Shown piece after piece: positions 33,746 through 43,876 of a DNA stretch of 64,000 nt; the first letter of the stretch is position 1, and every line of letters starts with the position of its first letter. Below the pieces are notes generated by a model. It saw only the letters and a program-made list of their open reading frames with translations. It ran no database searches and was not told where the DNA came from. Source of the stretch: Nitrospira defluvii (GTDB lineage Bacteria; Nitrospirota; Nitrospiria; Nitrospirales; Nitrospiraceae); the NCBI RefSeq assembly GCF_905220995.1, contig NZ_CAJNBJ010000001.1:1364001-1428000 (forward strand), in the 5' to 3' direction. A program made the position numbers and the translations under genes.

Positions 33746-34258
33746 ATGAATAGGGTCGGAATTCTAGCCGCACTAGCAGTCTCCTCCGTTGTCGGCTTGT
33801 TGACCGCCGGTGTCTCGATGGCGGCCGACGCTCCAGCCGGTGGCGGACCCAGCGAAATCACCACGGGGAGCGGAAAGTTTTTTAAGGGTGAACCTACGAA
33901 CACCCTGAAGGGCCGTGTGTGGTCGCAGTGGGCAGACAATCCTGATGGTGAAATTTTGTTCGGTATCCAGTATTGGAACACCGGCGATCCTGCGTCCGGC
34001 GAGGGTGGTGGCCGTTCTTCTACCTCCATGGATGTGAAGCCGCCGGATCCCTTGTTCACCTGCTGCGCCTGGGGCTACACTGGCGGGACGGACAAAAATA
34101 ATCCCTATGCCGGTTGGCACCATGCTCAGACAACGGTCCGGTTGGCCGTTAAGGACAAGGGTTTGATGGACCAAATCATCAAGGCATCGCAGGAGCTCGT
34201 CGCGATGGAAGTGACGCTTGATGGTCGTACCATTACCGGATTCAAGGTTCTGAAGTAG
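33746..34258 (+). CDS. Exported protein of unknown function, strongly expressed by context
   Basis: This 170-residue product starts at MNRVGILAALAVSSVVGLLT, a signal peptide with likely cleavage after SMAAD or nearby. The mature part is small and rich in Gly, Trp and Asp, with a paired cysteine PLFTCCAWGYTGGTD and HH in AGWHHAQTT, which could bind a metal or form a disulfide. It ends in ITGFKVLK. AAGGAGGG is an ideal ribosome site, and the promoter is strong. The next gene is also an exported protein, probably co-transcribed. No family recognised. Confidence 0.75.
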   Translation: MNRVGILAALAVSSVVGLLTAGVSMAADAPAGGGPSEITTGSGKFFKGEPTNTLKGRVWSQWADNPDGEILFGIQYWNTGDPASGEGGGRSSTSMDVKPPDPLFTCCAWGYTGGTDKNNPYAGWHHAQTTVRLAVKDKGLMDQIIKASQELVAMEVTLDGRTITGFKVLK

Positions 34259-34318
34259 AATTTATACGCGAGGCGACATTCTTTAGGTTCTTTTGTCTTC
34301 TTTAAGGAGGATGTGATT

Positions 34319-34993
34319 ATGAAGCTTCAAAAGCAAGGGTGGACCTTTATGGCTGCCGCGGCTTTGGTGGTAAGTTTTGCCTCCACTGCGCTGGCCATTG
34401 AGGCATTCCAGGAGCGTTTTGAGTGGGGAGATCTGAGCAAGCCCACGACGTTGCAGGGTCGCGTCATCATCCTGGACCCATACGATGAGGCGGTGTGGCT
34501 CAACATTGCGGTGTTCGGCGGCAATGCCGAGAGTGGTTTGTGGTGGCAGAGAGTTCATCCAGGGAAGAACCTCAAGTTCTATCCGGCCGACAAGAACGTC
34601 TGGGAACAACTGAAGTCGATGGCCCGTCCGCACTCAGGCCCGGCTGCCGCGAAGGAAGTTCCTCCGGGATCTCCGACCACGCTGGTTGAGTTTGTGGCTC
34701 AAGAGACCGAGCAGAATCATCGCGTGATCACTTCCGTGAAGAAGCTCAATGACAATGCCGGCGAAATGGGTAAGCCAAAAAGCATCTCTTCACTCCGTTT
34801 GAAGGAGTGTGAAGGGAAGACTGAAGTTGACGCACCTTGCGCCGCGGCGAAACAGACGTTGAACACGTCGCCGAAGTCGCCGGATGGAGCGATGTTGCCG
34901 TTGCAGTATGATGTGCTCTTGCCCAATGGCAAGCCAATCGCGAATTTGATTCCTTGGACTGCTCACTACAATCGTGGCGGTGGGCATCACTGA
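34319..34993 (+). CDS. Exported protein of unknown function
   Basis: This 224-residue product has a signal peptide (TFMAAAALVVSFASTALA) and a body with FEWGDLSKPTTLQGRVIIL and VWLNIAVFGGNAESGLWWQR. Two cysteines (ECEGK and APCAAAK) may form a disulfide, and the end is GGGHH. TAAGGAGG precedes the ATG, which I place at 34319 and not the GTG at 34313. Like its upstream neighbour it has an L-K-G/L-Q-G-R-V strand near the N-terminus, so they may be distant relatives. It ends in a terminator. Confidence 0.72.
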   Translation: MKLQKQGWTFMAAAALVVSFASTALAIEAFQERFEWGDLSKPTTLQGRVIILDPYDEAVWLNIAVFGGNAESGLWWQRVHPGKNLKFYPADKNVWEQLKSMARPHSGPAAAKEVPPGSPTTLVEFVAQETEQNHRVITSVKKLNDNAGEMGKPKSISSLRLKECEGKTEVDAPCAAAKQTLNTSPKSPDGAMLPLQYDVLLPNGKPIANLIPWTAHYNRGGGHH

Positions 34994-35025
34994 GTTCTAG
35001 CAGGCACCTGGCCTGAGAAGAGAAG

Positions 35026-35056
35026 GCGGCACTTCCTTGCGGGGTGCCGCTTTTTT
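35026..35056 (+). terminator. Rho-independent terminator of the exported-protein pair
   Basis: A 7 bp stem GCGGCAC / GTGCCGC with an 11-nt loop is followed by TTTTTTCTTTG. Confidence 0.85.
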
Positions 35057-35104
35057 CTTTGTTCTCAACGAAGCGAAGGCAGGTGGGTTGATTCGAGCGG
35101 GAGA

Positions 35105-37756
35105 CTATTCTTCCTGCAAGAGGCGCTGTTGGAGCGCGGCGAGTCGATTGAGGGCGTCAAGCGGTGTCATGGAGAAGAGATCCATTTGCCGGACCTCCTC
35201 CAGCATGGGGTGAGGCGCAGGCAGGGTGGAATCGAATTGCAGTGCCTGTTGAGTTTCGCGAATGGGTGCTTGGGAGGAAGTTGTAGATTCGAGCTGTGCC
35301 AGGACCGCTTTGGCTCGGTGTATCACCACCTCTGGAAGGCCTGCCAGCTGAGCCACATGGATGCCATAACTTCGATCAGCCCCACCCGGAATGATCTTGC
35401 GCAGAAAGAGCACGTGACCGTTCCGTTCCTGGACGGCCACAGAATAGTTCGTAATCCCCTCTCGTAACCCTTCCAGCTGCGTCATTTCATGGTAGTGCGT
35501 CGCGAACAGCGTGCGCGCCCCGAGTCGCGAGGGGGCCTGGATAAATTCTGCGATGGCCCAGGCGATGCTTAATCCATCATACGTGCTTGTTCCTCGTCCG
35601 ACTTCGTCGAGAAGGATCAGGCTGCGGGCGGTGGCACAGTTGAGAATATGCGCTGATTCCGTCATTTCGACCATGAACGTGCTTTGGCCGGCGGCGAGAT
35701 TGTCCGAGGCCCCCACGCGAGTGAAGATGCGGTCCACGAGTCCGATTCGAGCCTCGGTGGCGGGCACGAAGCTTCCCATCTGAGCCATCAAGGTAATGAG
35801 CGCGACCTGTCGGAGGTAGGTGCTCTTTCCGGCCATGTTGGGCCCTGTAATGATGTGGAGGCGACTGGTCTGAAGGTCCAGATGGGTATCATTGGGGACA
35901 AAGCCGTCTGAGAGAGTGAGTCGTTCAACAACCGGGTGACGACCTTGGACGATGTGGAGGACGGGCCCCGTATCAACACTCGGTCGCACATATCGATGTT
36001 GCGCGGCCGTTTCGGCGAGGGCCGCCAGTACGTCCAGAATCGCCAGCCTTTGGCCGATCTCCTGTAGTCGTGCGGTTTGAGCGGCGAGTTCTGTTCTCAG
36101 TTGCTCGAACAGTTGTTGTTCGAGGGCGGTGAGTTTCGTATCGGCTCCGGTGACACGTTCCTCCAGTTCCTTTAACTCCGCGGTCATGAATCGCTCGGCA
36201 TTGACGAGCGTCTGTTTGCGGATATAGTCAGGGGGGACCTTTCCCAGATTGGCCTTGGTAATCTCCAGGTAATAGCCGAAGACCTGGTTATATCGTACTT
36301 TCAGCGACTCGATGCCGGTCCGGGCGCGTTCTTTCGTCTCCAGACTAGCGATCCAGCCTTTGCCTTCGCGACTGGCCTTGCGGAGTTCATCCACGTCAGG
36401 ATGGTACCCATCCTTCAGAATGCCACCATCACGAACCGACACCGGAGCTTCCGGCACGATGGCTTGCTCGATCAACTCGTACAAGTCGGTGGCGTTGTCC
36501 CACGACGCGGTCAGATCGATCAGGAGCGGAGCCTTCAACTCCGACAACTCGGCGTGAATGGCTGGGAGTGAGGAGAGCGACAATTTGAGGGCCAAGACAT
36601 CTCGCGGGTTTGCGACGCCAAGAGACATACGGCTACAGAGACGGGAGATGTCTTGAACGGGGCGTAAGGCCGATCGAAGACGGACCCTCGTATCAAGGTG
36701 GCGATGGAGCTCTGCGACTGCAGTGAGCCGTGCCTCAATGGGGGCGCAAGCAATCAGTGGTCGCAAAAGCCATTCGCGGAGCAAGCGACTGCCCATGGCG
36801 GTCACGGTGCGGTCTAAGACGCCAAGGAGGGTCGTAGATGACTGACCCGATGATTCGTCGGTGCGGCTTGTTGATCTCACGAGTTCCAGATTGCGGATCG
36901 TCACGCTGTCCAAATGCATGGCATCGTGCTGATGTCGGACGCGGACCTGGCGAATGTGGTCGAGTGAGGCGGTTGGTTGCGTCTCGCGGACGTATCGCAG
37001 GACGGCCGCTCCGGCTTGGATGCCGAGGGTCAGGTTGTGGCAGCCGAAGGCATCCAGAGAATGGACGCGAAGGTGTTCCTGCAGCCTGAGGCGTCCCGCG
37101 TCCAGGTCAAACCAGGCGGCGGGTTGCGCGCAGCAACGAAGGCCCGTCAACCCGTTCATCCACTGGTGTTCATCGGAAGGGGGGCCCTCGGCAAACAACA
37201 ATTCCTTGGGTTCCAGTCGCGCAAGTTCGTCCAGGAGAGCCGTTTCCGCGCGAGGACCGTGAAATTCAGACAGCCAGAAGTCGCCGGTCGATACCTCTAA
37301 TGTCGCAAGGCCAATGGCGTAACCTTTGTTGTCCGGGCCGCCCGTGCGGAGACGGGTCGCCACGGCGACGAGAATGTTGGATTCTGCGGCAGGGAGAAAC
37401 TCGCTATCGATCAGGGTGCCGGGTGTGTAGAGCCGAACAACTTCTCGGCGCACCAGGCCTTTGGCCAGTTTGGGGTCTTCCACTTGTTCGCACAGGGCCA
37501 CGGTGCGGCCTGCACGCAGCAGCTTCGCGATATAACTCGTGGCCGCATGGTAGGGGACGCCGCAGAGGGGGATCGGCGTGTCGCTCGACTTGTCGCGAGA
37601 GGTGAGCGCGATCGACAGGAGCTTGGACGCTTCCACCGCGTCCTCCTGAAACATCTCGTAGAAATCGCCGACTCGAAAAAACAGAATGGCATCGCGATAG
37701 GCTTGCTTGATGTCGCGATATTGCCGCATCAAGGGGGTGCCCTCGGTCTCACCCAT
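35105..37756 (-). CDS. mutS: DNA mismatch repair protein MutS
   Basis: This 883-residue protein recognises mismatches. Domain I carries the mismatch-wedge motif FFRVGDFYEMF. Later are connector, lever and clamp regions, and the ATPase domain with Walker A GPNMAGKSTYLRQ, followed by ILLDEVGRGTSTYDGLSIAW and ATHYHEM. The end has the helix-turn-helix dimer segment. It overlaps the lapA-like gene by 8 bp. Its stop faces the terminator of the exported-protein pair. Confidence 0.97.
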   Translation of the reverse strand: MGETEGTPLMRQYRDIKQAYRDAILFFRVGDFYEMFQEDAVEASKLLSIALTSRDKSSDTPIPLCGVPYHAATSYIAKLLRAGRTVALCEQVEDPKLAKGLVRREVVRLYTPGTLIDSEFLPAAESNILVAVATRLRTGGPDNKGYAIGLATLEVSTGDFWLSEFHGPRAETALLDELARLEPKELLFAEGPPSDEHQWMNGLTGLRCCAQPAAWFDLDAGRLRLQEHLRVHSLDAFGCHNLTLGIQAGAAVLRYVRETQPTASLDHIRQVRVRHQHDAMHLDSVTIRNLELVRSTSRTDESSGQSSTTLLGVLDRTVTAMGSRLLREWLLRPLIACAPIEARLTAVAELHRHLDTRVRLRSALRPVQDISRLCSRMSLGVANPRDVLALKLSLSSLPAIHAELSELKAPLLIDLTASWDNATDLYELIEQAIVPEAPVSVRDGGILKDGYHPDVDELRKASREGKGWIASLETKERARTGIESLKVRYNQVFGYYLEITKANLGKVPPDYIRKQTLVNAERFMTAELKELEERVTGADTKLTALEQQLFEQLRTELAAQTARLQEIGQRLAILDVLAALAETAAQHRYVRPSVDTGPVLHIVQGRHPVVERLTLSDGFVPNDTHLDLQTSRLHIITGPNMAGKSTYLRQVALITLMAQMGSFVPATEARIGLVDRIFTRVGASDNLAAGQSTFMVEMTESAHILNCATARSLILLDEVGRGTSTYDGLSIAWAIAEFIQAPSRLGARTLFATHYHEMTQLEGLREGITNYSVAVQERNGHVLFLRKIIPGGADRSYGIHVAQLAGLPEVVIHRAKAVLAQLESTTSSQAPIRETQQALQFDSTLPAPHPMLEEVRQMDLFSMTPLDALNRLAALQQRLLQEE

Positions 37757-38093
37757 CGGTCTGTTCTCCCTCGGAGGGAAGGTCTGAGGAGCTCCCTACA
37801 CGGCGGGCGGCCTTATCGAGAGCCTGGCGGAGACGCTCGAGATCCACCTCCGCTTCCTGCAGGGCCTTAGTCTTTCGTCGCAGCTCAATGCGCCCGCGGA
37901 CCCAGGCGGGAAAGAGGAGGATGCCCGATACCAGGAGGCCGACGCCGAACGCGGCCAAGATCGGCTTATAGATCAGGATGGAGGCGGAGCGTAGGCCAAA
38001 GAAATACCGTAGGGTGACTTCCTGTTCCTGATTCTGGAGCACAAACGATAGGGCGAGCAGTAGCAGCGTTCCCACCAGTATCAATCGGATCAA
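37749..38093 (-). CDS. LapA-domain (DUF1049) membrane protein
   Basis: This 114-residue protein has two hydrophobic helices (LILVGTLLLLALSFVLQNQ and ILAAFGVGLLVSGILLF) and a charged coiled-coil tail (TKALQEAEVDLERLRQALDK). The motif NQEQEVTLRYFFG between the helices is the LapA-domain hallmark. Related proteins, in Escherichia coli LapA, are linked to lipopolysaccharide assembly control. It overlaps tsaE by 4 bp upstream and mutS by 8 bp downstream. Confidence 0.85.
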   Translation of the reverse strand: MIRLILVGTLLLLALSFVLQNQEQEVTLRYFFGLRSASILIYKPILAAFGVGLLVSGILLFPAWVRGRIELRRKTKALQEAEVDLERLRQALDKAARRVGSSSDLPSEGEQTDG

Positions 38094-38716
38094 TGCGAGG
38101 CCCTCCTTGGCCGAGATGATTGTACACGGGATTGTCGAACCACTCTAGTGGGACGACGCCGGGAGAGGCTGGTGCGGAGTTCGGCGAGGAGGCGGGCCGA
38201 CGAAGGTCCCGTGGCTGTCAGGAGGGCCTGCCGTGCGGCAGGCGGGTGATGGCTCAGGCGCACCTCCAGATGATCCGCAGGAAGTCCTTCTCTCCATCGA
38301 TCTGCCCATTCGATTGCGACAACGGTGTGTCCGTCTACGTAGTCGCCAAGACCCGTGTCCTCAAGTTGGGAGGCGGTGAGCCGGTACAAATCGGTGTGGA
38401 TCAGGGGAAGGCGGCCCCGGTATTCATGGATCAACGTGAAGGTTGGGCTGCTGACGGCAGCGGAGTCGGCGAGCAATCCGTCGGCCATGCCTCGAACCAG
38501 CGAGGTCTTCCCCGTCCCCAGTTCGCCGAACAGTGCGATGACTTCTCCCCCACGAAGAAGGGCACCCACACACTGTCCTAGGCGGTGTGTCTGTTGAGGG
38601 GTCCGAAGGACGAGGTGCCAGGGCTTGCCGATAGGCCCTGCCCCTGCCTGCGCCTCAGGGGGAGAGGAGTCGGATGGGCGGTTTGGTTTAGGTGTGCGTG
38701 ATTGGCGCAAGGGCAT
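38090..38716 (-). CDS. tsaE: tRNA N6-adenosine threonylcarbamoylation ATPase TsaE
   Basis: This 208-residue protein supports t6A synthesis with TsaB and TsaD. Walker A is G64-E-L-G-T-G-K70-T71; SPTFTLIHEY, LIHTDLYRL and IEWADR are family motifs. It has about 40 extra N-terminal residues and a Ser/Arg-rich C-terminal tail of about 35, both longer than usual; the true start may lie inside the first 40 residues. It overlaps nnr by 29 bp. Confidence 0.93.
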   Translation of the reverse strand: MPLRQSRTPKPNRPSDSSPPEAQAGAGPIGKPWHLVLRTPQQTHRLGQCVGALLRGGEVIALFGELGTGKTSLVRGMADGLLADSAAVSSPTFTLIHEYRGRLPLIHTDLYRLTASQLEDTGLGDYVDGHTVVAIEWADRWREGLPADHLEVRLSHHPPAARQALLTATGPSSARLLAELRTSLSRRRPTRVVRQSRVQSSRPRRASH

Positions 38717-40244
38717 GGGGAATCTGCCGAATGAGATCGCGTGTGATCATGCCGGCCTGGCCGAATTGTTGCGCGGCCAAATCTCCGGCGAGGCCATGAA
38801 AATAAGTGGCGGTGCAGGCGGCATCCCATGGAGAGAGGCCTTGAGCCAGTAATCCCCCGACCATGCCCGTGAGGGCATCCCCGGTTCCGGCAGTGGCCAT
38901 CCCGGGGTTGCCGGTGGGGCAGATGGCCGCCAGCCCATCCGGCCTGGCAATCACTGTCCTGGCTCCTTTGAGAATCACAAACACCCCGCGCTCACGCGCA
39001 AACCTGGTGGCGGTGCCAAGGCGGTCCTCATTCACGGACTGCGTGGTTGCCTCAGCCTCCAATCTGGCCATTTCGCCGGGGTGAGGGGTGATGATCGGCG
39101 GGCGCTTGCATTCCGTCAGGAGCGAGGCTTTTCCCGCCAGAGCGTTCAGTGCGTCGGCGTCCAGCACGCACGGTTTGTCGACGCGTTTGACGAATTCTTG
39201 CACGAGTTCGACGGTTTCCGGATGGGTGGTCAGGCCCGGGCCGATGGCCACCGCATCCCGGGCACCCGCGAATGCCAGCAGACGATCAAGGCCTGACCGT
39301 GCGAAGGTCCGCGCCTTCGTCTCTGGCATGGGGAGGGTCATGGCTTCCAACAATTTGGCTTCGAGAACGTCGTTGACGCTCGACGGTACGGCGGCGGTGA
39401 CGAGCCCGGTCCCGATTCGAAGTGCCGCGAGGGCCGCCATGGCCGCTGCGCCTGTTTTGCCAACCGATCCCGCGATGATGCCGACATGGCCGTAGGTTCC
39501 CTTGTGCGAGGATGGACGGCGGGCGGGAAGTGCCGTTCGCGCGGCGCGGTCGGTGAGGAGTAATAACCGGCTTCCGATGGCATCGACAAACGGTGCTGGA
39601 ATTCCAATATCGACCAGGCGGACCTGGCCGCTGCACTCGATGCCGGCTCCGCAATACAGGCCCACTTTCGGCAATCCAAAGGTGACGGTCAGGTCTGCAC
39701 GCACGGCCGCGCCCAGAATGGCGCCGCTATCGGCATGCAGGCCCGAGGGAAGATCGACTGCCACCGTCGGACGTGCGGCCGTGTTGATGGCCTCGATCGC
39801 GTCACGGTAGAGACCAGTGACACCTGTGGAGAGTCCTGTGCCGAGAATCGCATCCACGACGAGGTCGCTTGTCCTCAGACGTTGCTGAAGGCCCTGAGCA
39901 TCCACAGGACGTGTCACGGCTGCCTGACCGGCCGTTCGTTGAAAGCGTTGATACATGGTCTTCGCGTCGCGACTGAGTTCGGAGGGTGGGGTGAGGAGCA
40001 GCACCTGGACGCGCGCCTTTTTCCGCCGCAAGAGCCGGGCGACGACGAAGCCGTCTCCGCCGTTGTTGCCCTTTCCGCAGAGGATCGCAACCGATTTTCC
40101 GGCCATCGGTCCATACAGGGCTTCAAGCTGAGTCACGACACCGGCTCCGGCCCGCTCCATCAGGACCAGAGAGGGGACGTGGGCTTGTGTGATCGTTTGA
40201 TCATCAAGCAGGCGCATCTGTTCTGCGGTTACGATTGGTATCAT
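38688..40244 (-). CDS. nnr: Bifunctional NAD(P)H-hydrate epimerase / ADP-dependent dehydratase
   Basis: This 518-residue enzyme repairs hydrated NAD(P)H. The N-terminal epimerase domain (to about residue 210) contains ILCGKGNNGGDGFVVARLL. The C-terminal dehydratase domain has GHVGIIAGSVGKTGAAAMAA, AIGPGLTTHP, VLDADALNALAG, ITPHPGEMARL and GNPGMATAGTGDALTGM, all family motifs. I start at MIPIVTAEQMRLLDD; an ATG 16 codons upstream (40292) is possible. Confidence 0.93.
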   Translation of the reverse strand: MIPIVTAEQMRLLDDQTITQAHVPSLVLMERAGAGVVTQLEALYGPMAGKSVAILCGKGNNGGDGFVVARLLRRKKARVQVLLLTPPSELSRDAKTMYQRFQRTAGQAAVTRPVDAQGLQQRLRTSDLVVDAILGTGLSTGVTGLYRDAIEAINTAARPTVAVDLPSGLHADSGAILGAAVRADLTVTFGLPKVGLYCGAGIECSGQVRLVDIGIPAPFVDAIGSRLLLLTDRAARTALPARRPSSHKGTYGHVGIIAGSVGKTGAAAMAALAALRIGTGLVTAAVPSSVNDVLEAKLLEAMTLPMPETKARTFARSGLDRLLAFAGARDAVAIGPGLTTHPETVELVQEFVKRVDKPCVLDADALNALAGKASLLTECKRPPIITPHPGEMARLEAEATTQSVNEDRLGTATRFARERGVFVILKGARTVIARPDGLAAICPTGNPGMATAGTGDALTGMVGGLLAQGLSPWDAACTATYFHGLAGDLAAQQFGQAGMITRDLIRQIPHALAPITHT

Positions 40245-40310
40245 GGTGCCACGTGGTGTTCCAGTCTGGGGCAGGCGGCGGCGAGGGATCATTGCCGCCG
40301 GTCCGACTGT

Positions 40311-41024
40311 TTAGTTCACCAGTTCCTTCATTTCGCGGACGGCTTGAATGAGCCCGACCATCACGGATCGGGCGATGATGCTGTGGCCGATATTGAATTC
40401 AACGATCTCCGGCAGTTTGGCCAGTCGTTTGACGTTTTTGTAGTTCAGGCCATGGCCGGCATTGACCCCGAGCCCCAGTTTGTAAGCCAGCTTGGCCGCT
40501 TGGGTGATGGCCTCGAATTCCTCATCCTCTTCCTTGGACCGCTTGGCATTGGCGTATCGACCGGTGTGGAGTTCGACGTAGGCCGCGCCGATTTTGTGGG
40601 CGGCTTTGATTTGATCGAGCGTCGGTTCCACAAAGAGGCTGGTGGGGATGCCGCCATCTCGAAGCAGATCGACGATCTTCTGGATTCGTTCGCGATGGTT
40701 GACGAGATCCAGTCCCCCCTCGGTGGTGAGTTCCTGCCGGCGTTCGGGAACCAGTGTGACGAGGTCGGGCTTCACGCTGAGTGCGATCTTCGCCATGGCG
40801 TCATCGGCAGCCATTTCTAAGTCCAATTTCGTACGGACGATCTCTCGCAACAGGGTGAGGTCGCGGTCTTGAATGTGCCGACGATCTTCACGCAGGTGCA
40901 CCACCAGGCCGTCTGCGCCGGCCAACTCGACTAGAATGGCGGCGGTCAGGGGATCGGGGTCTGTTCCTCCACGTGCCTGTCGCAGTGTCGCTACGTGATC
41001 GATATTGACGCCCAATCGAGCCAT
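40311..41024 (-). CDS. pdxJ: Pyridoxine 5'-phosphate synthase
   Basis: This 237-residue TIM-barrel enzyme condenses 1-deoxyxylulose 5-phosphate and 3-amino-2-oxopropyl phosphate into pyridoxine phosphate. Clear motifs are [58 protein letters not shown] and VNAGHGLNY. It is the 5' gene of the minus-strand group pdxJ-nnr-tsaE-lapA-mutS. Confidence 0.96.
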   Translation of the reverse strand: MARLGVNIDHVATLRQARGGTDPDPLTAAILVELAGADGLVVHLREDRRHIQDRDLTLLREIVRTKLDLEMAADDAMAKIALSVKPDLVTLVPERRQELTTEGGLDLVNHRERIQKIVDLLRDGGIPTSLFVEPTLDQIKAAHKIGAAYVELHTGRYANAKRSKEEDEEFEAITQAAKLAYKLGLGVNAGHGLNYKNVKRLAKLPEIVEFNIGHSIIARSVMVGLIQAVREMKELVN

Positions 41025-41326
41025 GATGCCTCCGCAATTACCATGAATGGTGCACGAGAAAGATTTCGGAACTGGCCGAAATTCATAGACAATTCTGTTG
41101 TCAGTGAGGCATTATTAACAGAAGAGGATGGGGCGGAGCAAGGCGGCCATGGTGAGGGAATTCTGACCCCTCGATGGGACGTCGGCGCCGCGTGCTTCTC
41201 CACAACTCCCCAGAATTGTAGTGAAATTGACTCGTTTTGAGGCCTCCATTAAAATACGCCCCTTTCAGAGGCATGGCGATCGAACCAGTTCAGTAGAGGA
41301 CCCGCCTGTAGGAGCCTGACAACGAC
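41025..41326 (+). other. Divergent intergenic region
   Basis: This 302 bp region between divergent pdxJ and alaC has no gene; the only signal found is the alaC promoter at 41227-41255. Confidence 0.7.
41227..41255 (+). promoter_or_regulatory. Strong sigma-70 promoter of the alaC-hom-thrC operon
   Basis: TTGACT (41227-41232), a 17 bp spacer and TAAAAT (41250-41255), about 70 bp before the alaC ATG. Confidence 0.75.
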
Positions 41327-42523
41327 ATGTCGATCAGCGACGGATTTTACCGCATCAAACGACTTCCTCCGTACGTATTTGCCCAAGTACAAACCCTGAA
41401 ACTTGAGGCGCGTCAACGGGGTGAGGATATTATCGACTTCGGGATGGGCAATCCGGATCAGCCCACCCCGCCCCATATCGTCGACAAACTGATTGAGGCG
41501 TCCAGAAAAGCCAAAAATCATCGCTATTCAGCCTCGCGTGGCATCACCAAACTGCGTCATGCGATTACCGGTTGGTACAAGCGCAACTATGATGTGGACT
41601 TGGATCCCGAGACCGAGGCGATCGTCACCATCGGCTCGAAGGAAGGTCTTGCGCACCTGGCATTGGCCACGATCGGGCCTGGCGATGTCGTGCTCACTCC
41701 GACGCCGACGTATCCCATTCACATGTACAGTTTCATTATTGCGGGCGGCGAAGTGCGTGGGATTGAGCTGCGTCAGGACAGCGATTTCTTCGACGATCTG
41801 CTGCGGGTCTATCGACAGACCTTGCCGCGTCCGCGCATTTTGGTCATCAATTTCCCGCACAACCCCACGACCGCCGTGGTCGATCTCGAGTTTTTTAAGA
41901 AAATCGTCGCGTTTGCCAAAGAGCACGATGTCATTGTGATTCACGATCTGGCCTATGCGGATATCGCGTTCGACGGCTACAAGGCGCCGAGTTTTCTTCA
42001 AGTGCCGGAGGCAAAGGATGTGGGCGTCGAGTTTTACACGCTCTCGAAGGCCTACAACATGCCGGGCTGGCGAGTCGGGTTTTGTGTGGGGAACCGTGAA
42101 GTGGTGGGCGCGCTCGCGAAACTGAAGAGCTACCTCGACTACGGTATTTTTCAGCCGATTCAAATCGCCAGTACCGTTGCCTTGAATGGACCGCAGGACT
42201 GCGTGAAAGAGGTCGTGCAGCGGTATCAAAACCGTCGGAATGTCTTGGTGAATGGGCTGAATCGCATCGGTTGGCCGGTGGCTTTGCCCCGAGCCACGAT
42301 GTTCGTGTGGGCCCGTATTCCGGATCCGTTCCGCCACATGGGGTCGTTGGAGTTTTCAAAGCTGTTGTTGCGGGAAGCGAAGGTGGCGGTGTCACCTGGC
42401 ATCGGATTCGGAGAAGGTGGAGATGAATTCGTCCGATTCGCGTTAGTAGAAAACGAGCATCGTACACGCCAGGCCCTTCGCGGTATTCGGAAAGTGTTGA
42501 ATCTGGATGATCAGGAGCCATGA
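41327..42523 (+). CDS. alaC: Alanine-type class I aminotransferase (AlaC-like)
   Basis: This 398-residue PLP enzyme has its lysine at K241 in [17 protein letters not shown]. The N-terminus ([20 protein letters not shown] and [15 protein letters not shown]) closely follows Escherichia coli AlaC, which makes alanine from pyruvate and glutamate. LL-diaminopimelate aminotransferase is a related alternative and would fit the lysine/threonine context. The stop overlaps the hom ATG by 4 bp. Confidence 0.85.
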   Translation: MSISDGFYRIKRLPPYVFAQVQTLKLEARQRGEDIIDFGMGNPDQPTPPHIVDKLIEASRKAKNHRYSASRGITKLRHAITGWYKRNYDVDLDPETEAIVTIGSKEGLAHLALATIGPGDVVLTPTPTYPIHMYSFIIAGGEVRGIELRQDSDFFDDLLRVYRQTLPRPRILVINFPHNPTTAVVDLEFFKKIVAFAKEHDVIVIHDLAYADIAFDGYKAPSFLQVPEAKDVGVEFYTLSKAYNMPGWRVGFCVGNREVVGALAKLKSYLDYGIFQPIQIASTVALNGPQDCVKEVVQRYQNRRNVLVNGLNRIGWPVALPRATMFVWARIPDPFRHMGSLEFSKLLLREAKVAVSPGIGFGEGGDEFVRFALVENEHRTRQALRGIRKVLNLDDQEP

Positions 42524-43833
42524 AGACTGAGATCGGAGTAGGGTTGATCGGCTTCGGCACCGTCGGTACCGGCGTGGCTCGAGTGCTGACTGAGAATGCG
42601 GAACTGATCCGCCGGCGCGTGGGCGTGCCCATCAAGTTGGTTCGCATTGCGGATTTGGACATTACCCGTGATCGTGGGGTGGCAATTCCAGCTGGGGTGT
42701 TGACCACGGATATTCAGCAGGTGCTCACGGACCCGCGCGTGGATATCGTCATCGAGTTGATGGGCGGATATGACGTGGCGAAGCGCGTCATGTTGGATGC
42801 GGTGCAGCGGGGAAAGCATGTGGTGACGGCGAATAAGGCGCTGCTGGCCGTGCATGGGGAAGAAATTTTTGCCGCAGCATCCCGTCAAGGCATCGATCTT
42901 GGATTCGAAGCGAGTGTCGGGGGCGGCATCCCGGTGATCCGCGCGTTGACCGAAGGGCTGGCCGCGAACAACATTCAGTCGATCTACGGCATTATCAACG
43001 GCACCTCGAATTACATTCTGAGCCGCATGACCAGCGAGGGGCAGCGGTTCGATGTGGTGCTGGAGGAAGCAAAGCGGGCCGGTTATGCCGAAGCCGATCC
43101 CACCTTCGATGTGGCTGGGATTGATTCGGCGCACAAGTTGACGATCATGGTCAGCCTGGCGTACGGCACCCCCGTCAATTTCAAAGAAATCTACACGGAG
43201 GGGATCACCGCGCTCACGCCCCTCGATATCGCATACGCCAAAGAATTCGGGTTCACCATCAAGTTGCTGGCGATCGCCAAGTTTTCTGATGGAGAAATTG
43301 AAGCGCGTGTGCATCCCACTATGGTGCCGTCTGCCTCGCAGATTGCGAAAGTAGATGGGGTCTACAATGCGATTCAGTTAGTCGGTGACGCCGTCGAAGA
43401 CGTGGTGCTGTACGGGCGTGGCGCGGGATCGATGCCGACCGGCAGCGCAGTCGTGAGCGATGTGATGTCCATCGCGCGCGACGTGCTCAAGAACGCAACA
43501 GGACGTGTGCCACCGGCCTCTTATCAGCCTGATCAACGCCGGCCATTGCGGATGCGGCCGATGGAGGAAATCACTTCGCTGTATTACATCCGTTTCATGG
43601 TCCTGGACCGGCCGGGCGTCTTGTCCAAGATTGCCGGGGTGTTGGGACATTATGGCATCAGCATTTCCTCCGTGTTGCAGCAGGGACGCAAAGAAGGGCA
43701 GACTGTGCCGGTTGTTATCATGACGCACATGGCCAAAGAACGGGATATCCAGAACGCGCTCCGCGAAATCAATCCGATGCCGTACATCTCCGAGCCGACG
43801 ACGCTGATTCGTGTGGAGGGGCGTGACGAATGA
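42520..43833 (+). CDS. hom: Homoserine dehydrogenase
   Basis: This 437-residue enzyme reduces aspartate semialdehyde to homoserine. The NAD(P)-binding loop is [16 protein letters not shown]. Catalytic-domain motifs are [48 protein letters not shown] and [19 protein letters not shown]-terminal ACT domain (about 355-430, [20 protein letters not shown]) suggests threonine feedback. It is translationally coupled to alaC. Confidence 0.97.
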   Translation: MKTEIGVGLIGFGTVGTGVARVLTENAELIRRRVGVPIKLVRIADLDITRDRGVAIPAGVLTTDIQQVLTDPRVDIVIELMGGYDVAKRVMLDAVQRGKHVVTANKALLAVHGEEIFAAASRQGIDLGFEASVGGGIPVIRALTEGLAANNIQSIYGIINGTSNYILSRMTSEGQRFDVVLEEAKRAGYAEADPTFDVAGIDSAHKLTIMVSLAYGTPVNFKEIYTEGITALTPLDIAYAKEFGFTIKLLAIAKFSDGEIEARVHPTMVPSASQIAKVDGVYNAIQLVGDAVEDVVLYGRGAGSMPTGSAVVSDVMSIARDVLKNATGRVPPASYQPDQRRPLRMRPMEEITSLYYIRFMVLDRPGVLSKIAGVLGHYGISISSVLQQGRKEGQTVPVVIMTHMAKERDIQNALREINPMPYISEPTTLIRVEGRDE

Positions 43834-43876
43834 TGCGCATTCCCTCTATGGTCGGAGGCAGTGTGGGTAGGTGGTT

